DNA from: Druceiella hillmani
Lineage: Eukaryota; Arthropoda; Insecta; Lepidoptera; Hepialidae
Reading direction: 5' to 3'
DNA: 64,000 bases
Assembly: GCA_039881145.1 (NCBI GenBank)
Contig: JAYKKI010000016.1
Span: forward strand, 7,837,001-7,901,000
Each line of letters starts with the position of its first letter. Position 1 is the stretch's first letter. Of the stretch, positions 1 through 11,900 are shown one piece after another. The position numbers and the translations under genes were made by a program. The notes below the pieces were generated by a model. That model saw nothing but the letters and a program-made list of their open reading frames with translations, was not told where the DNA came from and did no database searches.

Positions 1-1848
1 ATGTTTGCTGCTCTAATGAATACTCGCACGAACACACACACACATATACAACCGTATATAACAGAAAGAGACAGAGAGAAAGGTCGCCTAGAGGGGGCAT
101 AACGCTTTTTCCTTACGTGATGATCTGCCAATTCGTTCTACTGTAAGCCGCGTAAAAGAACTTCGTTCCAAAAAAAATAAATGAAATTATATTAGCTTGC
201 AAATAAATTCTTGAACTATACCTATAGTTGTAAAACCTAATAATATTTGACAAGTTATATATGACAAGAGCCTATTAATAAAGATTAAAAGTTCAGTCAT
301 TGCTTCTTGCAGATGAAATGAGATCAAATGAAAAAAATTCAGCAACTTTTATGCGCAGTAAAGTTCTCTTAAAAAAAAATTTGTGAGTTTTCTGCTTTAA
401 AGAGCTGATTGACTAAATGGGTGTTTGGCATATAGCATTTCATATTAGTATAATAATAATCACCGAATAAAATTTGAATTACTTCAAAGCACTCAGATTC
501 TTAAATTGGCGATCGATATATGATACTGATCAGTAGATTCCATCCAATAGGTGATCGACATAAGATATTGATCACATGGTTTAAATATCTAAGCTGTAAT
601 GAAAAATATAAATATTTATAATTTCTTTCAAATCTGGAAACCTTTGTCCATTATAATTACTATGTGTAATGAAATCCTTGATATACTGGTAAAATTATTC
701 ACATAATTTTCCTAAAGTTTACTTGTTATATTCACGATAATTATACAACTGTGACAAAGGTGTGCTAGGCAATATATTTACATCGTGGAAACAAAAGTCA
801 TTTAATATAAATGTAATTTTAATTAATTTCAATTAAAATTTATTTTAATTTCGTTACATATATATGAACGTAATTGAGTATGGATTTGCTTCTTTTTCCA
901 ATTTTCGATAAATTCACGTATTTCATTATAAATTTGAAATATTCAATCTCTTTTTAGAAGCAAAAACGTTAATCTAAAGCGACTGATATAAAAAAGTATG
1001 CGTGAAACCGGCAAGCAAATTATTTTTATTTATATTTAATTAAATTATATAATATTCACAATAAAGAAAAATATTAAGGCGTACTGGCCTTATTTTGACT
1101 TATAATTTTATTAAAATAAATAGTGAGTTCAATTATTGAAAAAATTATCTAATACCCGTAATTTGCATTGATTGATCTGCCAAAACAATTGGAAAAGTAA
1201 TTATTACCGTGTTAAATTTGTTGTGTAAATGAACTCATCATAATGTGATTAAAAATAATTATAGAAATGTTATCGATAAATGGTTTTATATTTGTAACTA
1301 AATTTACGAGCCACTTTTAAGTAATAACATTTAGGTGGAACAATAAAACGTTGACCCAGATTGAAAATTTTACGCTTCTGCTGAAGTTCTTTACTGCCGA
1401 AGTTATATCTTTATTGCCGACATTTTATTGGTTTACTGAAACTTGGACTTTCACTTTCCGTAATATTTAATCTGTCCCTGTGTTTAAACGTTTATTAAAT
1501 TACAAGTATCATTTTTGGACGATTTCTTTTAAGTTAACAGATTAAAGTAATGTCGAATCGAATGGCAGATTTTACTCGTGTATCAGTCTGTGTAAATACG
1601 AATATTTGTAAAGTTTCCCTGTTTTGAAATTATACATAAGTTTCTTAAATTAGATTAGTACAATATTTCCCTGCTTCGTATTCTAGGCTGTTATTGATGC
1701 TGCGTTGATATACACTTTATGTCAATTGCAAATTCCCTGTTATAGAACCTTTTTATTAAGTGTTTTATATAAGGATCATGCAATCTCCAATTTTCTTTAA
1801 ACTTTTTTTTAAAACTGGAAACATCAACTTGTGTTGAAATTTTCATGC
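1..1848. other. AT-rich non-coding DNA
   Basis: No open frame of useful length on either strand and no recognisable repeat family. It opens with a short CA-rich run near position 35 and is otherwise low-complexity AT-rich sequence with scattered poly-A and poly-T. Confidence 0.6.
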
Positions 1849-1934
1849 ATGTGTGAGGTCGCGCTCGTGTGCGTGCGTGTGTGCATCTGTGCGAGTGTGC
1901 GTGCGTTTCCGTGTGCGTGTGTACTTATGTGCGT
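1849..1934. repeat. GT/GC-rich cryptic simple repeat
   Basis: Irregular run of gtgtgcgt-type words on the + strand, sharply GC-richer than its flanks. It gives a 60-residue cysteine/valine-rich open frame that reflects the simple sequence and is not a gene. Confidence 0.8.
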
Positions 1935-3692
1935 AAAAAGTATTAAATATTTAAAAAAAAGAAACGAAATCTTTAACAGTAACATTTATTTATTTTATAA
2001 GCGACCGTTATAATATATTAACACTTAGTTTCGTAATTCTCCACTAGATGGTGGTATTATAATTTTAATGAAAGTTTTTAATTTAATAATACATTCACAA
2101 TTACTTGTAGTTAACTGCAATAGGATGACTGTATCTGTATGTACTTAATGTAATTTTTATGTATGTACTTTAGAGCGTCTACTTTGAAGGGAGAAAATAT
2201 TGTGGATTTGGAGATGTGAAATATTATAAAATATTTACGCGCAAAAACGGGTATAATTGATAGTACTGATACAAATGCTTTATTATTGTATAAATATGAC
2301 TTGAAATGTACGGAAAGATACTTTTAGCTATTCAGTAGATTCGTAGATAAATTATTGTCATTGTGATATTTGTTCAACCTCGGTTGTATGGGAAATTCAC
2401 GTAGTTGATATTATCTTTAAAATTGTTTGTGAATCAAATTTTAGGATGGGATAGGTTTCTCAATATATCTGTCAATGGTATACTTACTTCTTCAAAGTAT
2501 AACAGTATAACTTTTGGTTGAAATTTAGATATGTTCTAAGAGATTTATATTTAAGCGTAAAACTCGCGAATAATGAATAACGATGGTGTCTGAAATACAT
2601 ATTCTTCATAATAGGTTTATTTTAAAATCTACTGAATCATAATAAATTATGCCGTTTGAGCATTATTACCATAATTCACGGGGTAGTACCTTACAATTTG
2701 CTTGCCTGATGTACGAGTACAGTGGAATATTATTGAATATTGTATTCTGTTTGAAGTTTAGTTTATTTTATGTTTTAGTTTATTTTCAGAATAACAATTA
2801 TGTTTTAGATAAGACGATAATTCGAATGTTTTATAATACTTATTTTTTTCTTTTTTTGGTAAGTGAGAGAAAAAACATCGTAGTGGAAATGGGTAGTATT
2901 TTGAAAGTCTACTTATTGACGTAACATTTCAAAAGCCTAATAATATAATGACTTAAATTAAAAATGCAATTACGTGCAATAGTAAATAACTTATTTTAAC
3001 TTTGTAGTTTGTTATAATTTATTAAATTCATTTTATTGTAAATCACTATTTTAATAAACACTCATTACACTTCAAACAATTTGTGAATTTAATTTTTATT
3101 ATTTCATCTGTAGATTGTTTTGTGAGTATATATTAAAATAATATTTTATTAGGTCTCCTTATTATTAAGCGTGCGATTGTCTATATATATATATATATAT
3201 AACTATTAGAACATGGCGTCTGTGGATAAAAATCGATAAGAATGAAGTGAAATTATTTCAAAATCCAAAAGTCAAGATCGACTTAACGGGTACCGTTCTT
3301 CCGCGAAATTTATTTAAAAGAAGTGGGAACTGGGGATGTCCCAAAACATAATTCGTTATTTACGAAGGATGTTTTCGCTATTAGATCGTAGTATAATTTT
3401 ATTTTTTACGAAATTCTACTTTAGATTTTTAATCCTTTGCTCTATTTAAGTAATTTTTCATATAATTCTACTGAAACAGTTTTTTTACATCTAGCTAGAA
3501 GTAAATTATTACAAATTATTTATACATTTTTATGTGCATAAAAATCCTAAAATTTTACAAACTTTCGAACATAGATACCTGCTGAGGAACAAATTATTTT
3601 AAAAAAGTAAAATATGTACCTAATTTGTAAATTTTAAAAATTAGTGTTTATTTAGTTATTTATTTACATACTTTAAGGTATAAAATTAATAT
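1935..3692. other. AT-rich non-coding DNA
   Basis: No supported gene. Contains a short (TA)n run at 3182-3202. The 91-residue open frame at 2649-2924 has AT-driven composition (F, Y, L, N) and no recognisable domain. Confidence 0.6.
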
Positions 3693-3860
3693 GTATGATG
3701 AATTTATTTCAAGGAAAGCTATCTCTCACAGCCAACCAGAACACCAGTCCAGCCCCGCTCGATGAACGGCCGGGAAATCAACCCGATTCCCTGCGATGCG
3801 CCGAGCCGTTAAAGGCTGTACGCCTTGTGACCAACCCAACACACCACAGCGATGACACCT
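3693..3860 (-). mobile_element. tRNA-derived SINE, diverged copy 1
   Basis: Aligns by eye with the better-preserved copy at 33553-33715: shared cacagccaac, ccagccccgctcgatgaacg, cggccgggaa and aacccaacacaccac blocks. The B-box region has decayed to 'gggaaatcaaccc' on the + strand. The orientation (element reads on the minus strand) is inferred from the RNA polymerase III B box of the best copy. The 69-residue frame over it is not a gene. Confidence 0.75.
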
Positions 3861-5098
3861 ATCTTTGCTCGTTAGAAACTTTATTAAAGATACAGCATCT
3901 TTGAAATTTTATTAACTCATGTTTTCGCATAATAGCGTATGCGTAAATTATATAATTACTGTCATGTAGTTTAAGTTTATGATCATGTACAAAAACTATT
4001 TACCATTAAAATTAAGTAATTGATAAACTAAATACGTTCAATAAATGAAAATTTTCTCCGGTTATAAATAAAAAAATTATTTTAAGGAGTAAATCGTAAA
4101 TAACAAGCCATAATTAAAGTAAAAAAATATATATTTGTTTATTTATTTAAAACTTTATTGTACAGAAAAAAGTTACACATACATTTTATAAATTAATTTC
4201 TGACTCGGAGTCAACAACCGAATCCGAATTTAAAAACGTGGAAAAGAGATCCACTCTGCTCCATTACTTTTACAAATGAATGATTGTAAAAGATATTCAT
4301 AAACATACTCTATTACTTTTACAAATTGAAATATACCCACTATTTAAAGAAAGAGTTAAAAAATGTCATAAAATAAGGAAATAAAAAAAGACTGATGAAG
4401 AGACTTCTATAAACACGTAAAAGATATAATATATTCTAATGCTTTTTCAAATAAAATGTAACTCTTTAAAGAAAAAGTTAAAAATAAAATATCTTAAAAC
4501 AAATATAAGTAAAAAGACTGAATTTATGATATAGAATGAAAAATTGTTTTATTAGAAATCTCGTTGATTATATTAATTACAAATCACAAATTTTTATATG
4601 GAATGGTTTAGAAAAAGTGATCAAAATAGAGTTAAATAACTAGGGGGCAGCACTAAGGGGTTATGAGAGGAAGGACTTTCAGAAAGCTTTCGAAAACGGT
4701 TTTCGAAAGCGAGATTGACGATGCAACAAATATAAATTATGTTGAAAAAATCATTGGAAATATAAGAATTATTTTATTTCTTTTTTTTTTCCAATAGCAA
4801 CTTCTGCTTATATTTTTTAAAACTGGTTAATCATTATATTTATTCGTAACAATAATTTAATCGTAATAATAATATACTACTACAATAGAAACGGTTTCAC
4901 ATTATAACAAAACCCTATGTTAAATATTTCAAAGCATTTTAGGTAGCTCAAATTTAGCGCACGTAGGCGGCGCAATAGTACCACGAACTGATGTCCCAGA
5001 CAGTACTCCTTTCTAACTTAACCCATGCTAAATGGAACGACCACGAAAATCATTATAGAATTAGCATATATTTACATGTGTACAAAGTTGTACATGAA
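3861..5098. other. AT-rich non-coding DNA
   Basis: No gene or clear repeat seen. Two similar short stretches around 4260-4340 (attacttttacaaat) hint at an old local duplication. Confidence 0.5.
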
Positions 5099-5269
5099 CT
5101 CTAGGAAAATATACTAATGTACATATCCTCTAGGAAAATATACTAGTGTACATATACTCAAGGAAAATATACTAGTGTACTTATACTCAAGAAAAATATA
5201 CTAGTGTACATATACTCAAGGAAAATATACTAGTGTATATATAATCAAGGTAAAAATACTAGTATATAC
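5099..5269. repeat. 29-bp minisatellite, about 6 copies
   Basis: Tandem units with core ggaaaatatactagtgtac followed by atatactcaa. The first units begin ctctagg and the later ones ctcaagg, so divergence increases towards the right end. Period of 29 counted directly. Confidence 0.9.
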
Positions 5270-6179
5270 AATTAAAATTTACTACTATCATTATTTAGCT
5301 CTTGTAATAATTGGTCTGATAAGTTATGAAATTCTAATTCTCGTTTTAATTCCCAATTCTGTCAGTACTTTACTTATCTATTGTTGGCAAAGCGTTGCCT
5401 CTTAGCTGTTGTCTTCGTTTTAAGAACCCTCAAGAACCCTCTGCTCACTCTATGAAATATTCATTGCTTGGCAACGTAAACACGAGGAAAGCTACAGAGG
5501 CGTGTCTAATTGAATTCTAAATATTCTAGGTACCAGGAATGTTACGAGTATGTAGTTACATAGCTTTTGGTAATCATTTGCCTGTGTAGGTTATTTCTTC
5601 ATACAATTTTCAAACTATCCTTTCTCAGTTCAGTAATACTTCTTTTGTTAATAATGATTCTAATATTCTGTTAGTTCAGTTGAAACTGTGTGAGTGAAAG
5701 TTTTTTTTTTAATAAATTTAGCTTTTATTAATTGTGAAAATAATAAAATTTTTAAATTACAGTCGATTAACTGACTTTCAAAGTTCCTTACTTTAGGAAA
5801 CTTAAAGGTTTCAAATGGAATCCTATTGTTGTGGCGGCACAATCTGTCCCTCTGTCTACCGGCTACGAGATTCTACTTCTGCACTAAATTGAGCTATGTG
5901 AGGACTTAACATTTATAAGTGCATGTGATATGTAATCCTTTGCTCCAAAATCAAAGTCCGATTTAAAATTATGTTTATAAAATTGAGTACAATTTTACTT
6001 CAGAAAAGGTGTTATCATACAAAAAGGAACTGTTAAAAGGAGTTCTTTGAATAGAGTACAAATGCTTCTATATATTTTAGACCTTGGACCTAGACCATTA
6101 GACCTTAATTTTACGAATCTTATCTCAAAAATGGTTATTTTTAGGAAGTAGTAATCTAACTTCAATATTTCTTTTGCAT

Positions 6180-6580
6180 TGTGACGATCATAGGAACCAT
6201 GTGGTCCTGTCAGGAGTCGATGCAATCCACCACCTTTCTCTGTTTGTTGTTAGACAGGTGTACTTGCTCACAGCAAATTTGATCTGATCCATTATATGGG
6301 CGATCTACTACCCTATTAGTACCTTCTACTGCACTCTTCGCAACTAGGCGCTATATGAAGCTGCAATTCAGCCATGACACATGATAAAAACTTGAGTATT
6401 CGAGATGGTACTGCGATCAGCAGACGCTGCTTGATGTCGAATTTTTGAAGTATGAGACATCAGTTCGGAATTCAGTTTAGAATATTCCCAGTAGTTTTCA
6501 TCAGCACCACATCTCCGTGGTCTATTTTTAGTTCTTCTTGTTTCCTCGAAGTATACACGTTTCCGCAGTGTACAGAAATG
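6180..6580 (-). other. Unrecognised higher-GC segment, possible eroded TE coding
   Basis: Stands out from the AT-rich flanks by composition. On the minus strand two frames are open for about 30-60 codons each. One has a basic stretch (RRTKNRPRRC) and the other reads GDVVLMKTTGNILN. Several stops follow. This could be a decayed retroelement or host exon debris. I do not recognise the family and assign no function. Confidence 0.25.
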
Positions 6581-6822
6581 TGTAATAATTTACATATTAT
6601 CTCGTATATTACATATATTTAAGTAAGAAAAACTAGGATTTTTGTGTAGAAAATAGTTTATGACAATATATGTAAATATAAAAATATATTTGCAATAAAC
6701 TATTTTGTTCACAGGAATGCCTACTTGGTAACATATTTACATACTTTATCATATTTGTTAATTTCACTATCATTAAAATTTTTAACTTTTTATATGACAC
6801 ATTTAAACTTTTCTTACTTCTT

Positions 6823-6975
6823 AAATATACAGAAATTATCACTTTACTATAAATTATTACATCTTTTAATAAATATTTAGTAAAATCAATTAACAATTGT
6901 TAAGATAATTTATTTTACTAAACATTTATTAAAAGACGTGATAATTTATAGTAAAGTGATAATTTCTGTATATTT
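6823..6975. repeat. Long near-perfect inverted repeat (about 70-bp arms)
   Basis: The left arm from 6823 (aaatatacagaaattatcac...) is the reverse complement of the right arm ending at 6975 (...gtgataatttctgtatattt). There are only a few mismatches over about 66 bp and the centre is short, around aacaattgtt. It could be a foldback MITE or a stalled-fork palindrome. Confidence 0.88.
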
Positions 6976-7365
6976 GTATATTTGTATATGTGAATAATTA
7001 TTTATTTTATAGGAATTTTCAAAGTTATTAGATAGCCATTAGCATATTCTATATGATAACGAAATTAACTGGTGAGATGTAAACCATGTTTCATATTAGA
7101 TGTCAATGAAAAAATCGGTAGTAATATTTTTTTCAGTTTTAATACAGGTCTTAATGTTTGTTTCTAAGTACATATCATCTAAAAAAGTTATAGATATATC
7201 TAAAAGTATCACCTATTTGAAGAGATGAGATATTTGGGGGGAACTATTAAGATTGTTTTATTGAAGTCATAAATCGAATAGTTACTGCGATCAGACTACC
7301 GAAACATATTTCTCGATTTCAATATACATTTTTTTAAAGGTTTTAAAGGGATATTTTGCGTTTTT

Positions 7366-7704
7366 GAAGTAAAACTTCTTTCCGCACGCTTGACTTGGGG
7401 AGTAAGCTGGTGAATGCGTGACGAGAGCGTTACGAAAAGTGTGATCGAGCTAGGCAAACGGAAGTTGAGAGGGAGATATAAGTTAGTGAAGACAGAAAGA
7501 GAGAGAGTTACATTTCGTATATTACTGTAGGGATAAGAGAGAGAGGTGTGAGCACACATTTTCTTTCTCTCTTTCTCTCATAGCCAGTTATGTTTCGTAT
7601 ATCTAAGACACAGTGCAAGCCTATTGTCTGTATCCCACTGTAGGAGCAAGAGAGATCAGTGCGCGCGCACATTTTCTTTCTCTCTTCCTCTCATAGCCAG
7701 TGCA

Positions 7705-7767
<63 letters not shown>

Positions 7768-7917
7768 AGTTTGCTAGCGTTACGTGAACGGTGATTTTTT
7801 GATTATTTTATAATTTCATTTCGTTCTTGAACAATTTTATAAATTATTATTTTCATATTTTGTGAATTTGAAGTTTTACTTCAGTCGAGTGGTCTAAAGC
7901 ACACTCGTTTTTTTTTA
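7366..7917. mobile_element. Non-autonomous TIR element, copy A
   Basis: Begins gaagtaaaacttctttccgc. The right end carries the inverted gaagttttacttcag, followed by a conserved tail (ggtctaaagcacactcgt). The interior has two similar ~112-bp blocks, each with 'actgtagg.' followed by ctctctt-rich sequence and 'catagccag', then an (AT)n run at 7707-7764. A second copy lies at 12999-13567. No transposase is encoded. The 87-residue minus-strand frame is incidental. Confidence 0.85.
7707..7764. repeat. (AT)n microsatellite
   Basis: About 29 uninterrupted AT dinucleotides inside the TIR element. The second copy of the element carries an interrupted (AT)n at the same place. Confidence 0.95.
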
Positions 7918-8149
7918 TTCATGAACTTACGAAAACTTTTAAAAAAATTGTTTTGAAATAATGTAATTTTTTAACTTCTTATTTCATTTATCATTTACTA
8001 CCTCGTTCAACATGAAAAAAATATTTGATCAGATCCTTCTCCCTTAAAGTACAGCATCAAATTATTACCCGACTGCGCAAAACGAAAAGTAGGGTGATGT
8101 TTTCGAGGTGTGTAAAAGTACGAAGATAATACGTATGTCTGCGTTTTAT

Positions 8150-8480
8150 ACCCTAATACAGTCCTGTGTGACTTGTCGAATTTTTATGAGGTATCGGTAG
8201 ATTCAAATCCTTCGTATTTTTGTGAGGTATCGCTAGATTCATATTAAGTTCATGAGTGTCGCTGACTATATGACATCACCTGAAATGCAATATGGCGGGC
8301 ATGACGGGTTACAGTACATATGTCTGGATATTTATTTCCTTTTACAGCTCGAATAGCTTGGTGGATTTTTATATATGTTATGTTGCTGAATTCATCTCGG
8401 TTTTACGAGTGTTACTGACTATATGATGTTGATATGATTTTGAATCCAATATGACGAACGTTACGAAGCACATATGGAAA
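8150..8480. repeat. Degenerate ~154-bp direct duplication
   Basis: The blocks around 'gactatatga' with following 'caatatg' and 'gcacatatg/gtacatatg' recur about 154 bp apart (about 8263 and 8418) with much divergence. Confidence 0.5.
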
Positions 8481-9043
8481 TAGTGTTAGGCATTTATATT
8501 TACAACATAAAATAAGTTCATTTGAAGAGTATAAACAGGATTTTTATTCCTCATACCCATATTAATAAGTATTTATTTAAAAAAAACTTAATAAACAATC
8601 ACAAACTTAATCAAAATCAAAACATCCGTCTCCCAAAACAATAAGTAGAGAGGAAAGAAGTTTGACTAGGTTGTGTTTAAATTCCTTTGTGTTTTGCTGT
8701 CAACATTTCTTTAAGTAACCATTTGAGGATGAGATAAAATTATGCTTCAAAAAATTATGAGTGCTTGTATAATTGTTTATTTCTGTTGAGCTTTTTACGC
8801 AATCGAGATTTTTGGTTTAAATTGTATTTTTCTCCACGAGTATGTTTTCCCATTATAAGCTGTAACTGCACCAGATATAAACTTTTCATAAAATGATACA
8901 CAGTCATGTCAGCTATTTTCAGTATCTTGCTACGTGCAAGATTATTGCTCGTAAAACAAAATTCGATATGAGCAAATCCACAAACATAAGATAGTAGTAT
9001 ATATCATATCGATATATTAGTCAATACATAGATTTATATATTA

Positions 9044-9097
9044 AAATTATATTATACTAAGTCACCGATATATCAATGAATTAGTATAATATAATTT
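9044..9097. repeat. 17-bp inverted repeat
   Basis: The arms aaattatattatactaa (9044-9060) and its exact complement (9081-9097) are separated by 20 bp. Very AT-rich, so chance is possible. Confidence 0.6.
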
Positions 9098-9498
9098 AAA
9101 AGATGATTGATATTGTACGAGTAAACCACTCAGTAATGTGGATTATACGATATATTTTCTGTGCTAATCACTATAAGCTCATGTGATCCTTTATATGAGT
9201 ATATAAAGGACACGATTGCATTGTCTATGCAATTCGTAAAATGATATCAAATTTGCATAGAAGTAGAGGATTATGTACGAACAGAAGACGTTTTCTTGAA
9301 CATAAATTTGCGGCAAAATTCAAATTTCATCCATTGTTTGCAAATTTAAGCCCACATATTACGGTCAAAGATTATTTATAGGAAATAATGATAAAATATA
9401 TCAATTGAAAATACTTGCTATAGTTTATCAATGAAATGATTCCGGTAAAAAAGAAGGTATTTCGAATAATGGATAGGTATTCACCGGTATATTTGACC

Positions 9499-9752
9499 AA
9501 ATTCTTGTCACTATCAGAGGTGTGTATGAATTTGATTCAAATATGGATCCATTAAAAATTTGAAAATTAGCTGTTGGAATTAGGTTCGATTAAAAATCAA
9601 AATTTCAAAGTTCAAGCTGATTGTGTACATTTTTTTTGATATTATGTTTATATTTTTATTTAAAATCTATAGGTCTCTTATAAAATTCTTGTCACTATCG
9701 CAGGTGTGTATGAATTTTATTGAAATACGAATCCATTAAACATTTCAAAAGT
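9499..9752. repeat. Direct duplication, offset about 184 bp
   Basis: The phrase aaattcttgtcactatc...aggtgtgtatgaatt occurs at 9499 and 9683. After it, both copies continue with related 'ccattaaa.attt' sequence. Confidence 0.7.
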
Positions 9753-9895
9753 ACAATTAAATGAAACTACGTGATGTAGTATTATTTCTACTTTCTTTAA
9801 GTTCTTTACCACGACCTAGGTTTCTTTGTATTACAACATCTTCAGGTGGGCTATTAGCAAAGATCTTTGCTAATTTTTCGATGCTAAAAATATTT
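9753..9895 (+). mobile_element. MITE fragment related to the element at 44876-45041
   Basis: Shares acaattaaatgaaactacg, tgatgtagtattatttctac, a 'ttctttaccacgacctagg' block and ttcaggtgggctatta with the intact foldback element at 44876-45041. The distal inverted terminus is missing, so this is a truncated copy. The 70-residue frame at 9761 lies wholly in it. Confidence 0.85.
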
Positions 9896-9914
9896 TTATT
9901 ATTCCTGATAATTG

Positions 9915-9939
9915 AGGAGGGGGGGGGGGAGGAGGAGGA
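9915..9939 (+). other. G-run with quadruplex potential
   Basis: Pure-purine tract with about eleven consecutive G residues flanked by ggagg and gaggagg blocks. It is the longest G-run in this AT-rich window. Homopurine plus multiple GG/GGG blocks fits intramolecular quadruplex or triplex formation. Any in-cell structure is inference. Confidence 0.7.
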
Positions 9940-10208
9940 TGCGGCAGTAATATTTTTTCGGGCACTTGATTGAGTGCGGTATCATTTGATAGGTCTTCTA
10001 AAGCAAAGAGTAATGTTTGATGTGATAAGGTGCTGTGATGATAAATGTTCCCGTTACTATTTTTTTAAAGCGCCGTTTGCGAAATATTTCATCTCAAAAT
10101 TATGTGCAGTGTCCTTTCCCTTAAATTTTTCTATTACAAGTTTCAAAACTTTTAAAAACTTTGGATACTACCATTCGAATAGAAATTGAATAAGAAGTAA
10201 TTTTTTTA

Positions 10209-10254
10209 ATTTACGTTAACGATTTCAACAGATGTTGAAACCGTTAACGTAAAT
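10209..10254. repeat. 21-bp-arm hairpin with GTTAAC core
   Basis: Left arm atttacgttaacgatttcaac, right arm from 10234; one mismatch and a 4-base loop. Related gttaacg words follow at 10256-10278, and 'gaaattgttgacgtaaat' recurs near 10330. Confidence 0.8.
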
Positions 10255-10449
10255 GACGTTAACCGTTATCGTTAACGTGACACAACTATGAAATACATTT
10301 TTGTACGTGTACGATAGTTGTCTACCCTGTTGAAATTGTTGACGTAAATTTTGTAATTTATATGTATTAATAAAGTGTGATAAACGATATTTACTCCGGA
10401 ATAAGATCATAATTTATGGACATCTACGGAATAGAATAAGAAACACGAA

Positions 10450-10890
10450 ATACATACATACATAGCTTGTAAAATTCATAACGTTATATACTCTAAGACA
10501 CTCTCTGAATAAAGACGAATATAAAAAACCTCATTTGTTGAAATCACTTTAGGAATTTAGTCTGTACGAGGGAAAAAAATTAAACTTATAAAAAACGAAA
10601 AACGAAATTTATAACTTTATATATACCATAAGAAACTCTTCGGATCGTGGTTAAACTAAAGTCACCTCATTTGTTGAAATAACGTTTGTAGTTTAGTAGG
10701 TATGAGGGAACAGACTTATTCACATACATAGTCTGTAAAATTCATAACATTATATATCCTAAGAAACTCTTTGGATAATGATTAATCTAAGGACACCTCA
10801 TTTGTTGAAACCTCTTTAATAGTTTAATCTGTACGAGGGAACAAATTAACTCACGTACATACGTACATAGCCTGTGAAATTCATAACTTC
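10450..10890. repeat. ~135-bp tandem repeat, just over 3 copies
   Basis: The phrase aaattcataac recurs at about 10472, 10605, 10738 and 10877 (spacing 133-139). Shared internal blocks are 'cctcatttgttgaaa' and 'tacgaggga'. Monomers are well diverged. Confidence 0.85.
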
Positions 10891-11014
10891 CTATGCCGTA
10901 GTGAGTTAAAAAGGTTTAAAAACGCGCGCACAATCATGTATCATATTTATTTAGAGTTGTAATCTATTGCTTATTTAATAGGTTTGCTGTTTGGGTAAGC
11001 TTTGAATAGATTAT

Positions 11015-11275
11015 TACGCGCAGCGCAGACGACCGACTATTGTAGCTGGCGAGTCGGACAAGTTGTCGGACGAGTTCGGTGGCCGACATTCCATCGACTG
11101 AACGTATACGTTAAGAGGCGCGCACCGCCAATTTGACGTCTTCCGTCTGCGTCAGTGCGTGTTTAGTCATATGTTCTATCCTTTTCTTTGTTAGCGCGTT
11201 TTAACTCGTGACGGTCGTGTCAACGAAAGTCGATCAGAATTGCTATTTTTTTGTAAGACCGACTTTTGTTGGAAG
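11015..11275. promoter_or_regulatory. CpG-rich patch, candidate promoter or non-coding first exon
   Basis: About 260 bp with a marked excess of G, C and CpG against the surrounding AT desert. It holds an arthropod initiator-like TCAGT at 11152-11156 and a splice-donor-like GTAAGA near 11252. No clear TATA box at the right distance. This could equally be a buried TE fragment. Confidence 0.3.
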
Positions 11276-11627
11276 TGTAGGTTTAAGTATTAAACATTAT
11301 TTGTTCTACTTTCTCCGATTATTGTCGGTCGCACAGGTTGAATGTTAGGAATAAGCTAAGAATTTGTTACATCGTCGACACGCCTAAAGCGTTATTTTCA
11401 TTGAGTCCCAGATTTTTAGTTTTTTGTCTAAATGATTATAATCTATTATGCTTAGAAAGAAAGAAATAATAATGTTTGACAAGGATGTAAAGAACAAATA
11501 CACATTGCAGTCAGTACTGGGAAAATAAACAGCCATTAAAGATATGTTTAGACATTTCTGTTTTGAACCTAAACAGACCAAATTAAATGTTGAATACAGA
11601 AGATAAAAATGTTCCAAATTTGAAATA

Positions 11628-11900
11628 CTAGCTGACCCGTGCGAAGTCTTCGCACTATATCGCCATCTAGCGTGTTTCAAGTATACAATTTGGCTAAGAT
11701 ATTTGATGTGTCGCCCACAGATGGCGCTCATGCCAATTGTTATAAAAATTAATAATTAATTTGTTATAAAGATTTTTTTCGAATTTTTTTATATTTTTCG
11801 CCCAAAGTAGAAAACATAAGCTTTAAGTGGGTATTTTTTTATTTTTTTGGTGCAGTAGTTAAAGAGATCGAGCCGCTCAACCAAAAAACACCTTTTAGAA
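11628..11900. mobile_element. Dispersed insect repeat, 'ctgacccgtgcgaag' type
   Basis: Starts actagctgacccgtgcgaag, then runs through 'gatggcgc' to the 'gagccgctcaaccaaaaa' block. I remember similar 'agctgacccg.gcgaac' ends as frequent in insect genomes. The class (LINE tail or Helitron) is not clear from sequence alone. Confidence 0.5.

Noticed and set aside
1831..2013. Cysteine-rich 60-residue frame that could be read as a small secreted peptide
   Set aside because: The cysteines come from tgtg/tgcg simple sequence, with no signal peptide or mature-domain pattern.
7296..7559. 87-residue minus-strand frame
   Set aside because: It overlaps the left end of the TIR element; the related copy at 12999 does not keep the frame context, so it is incidental.
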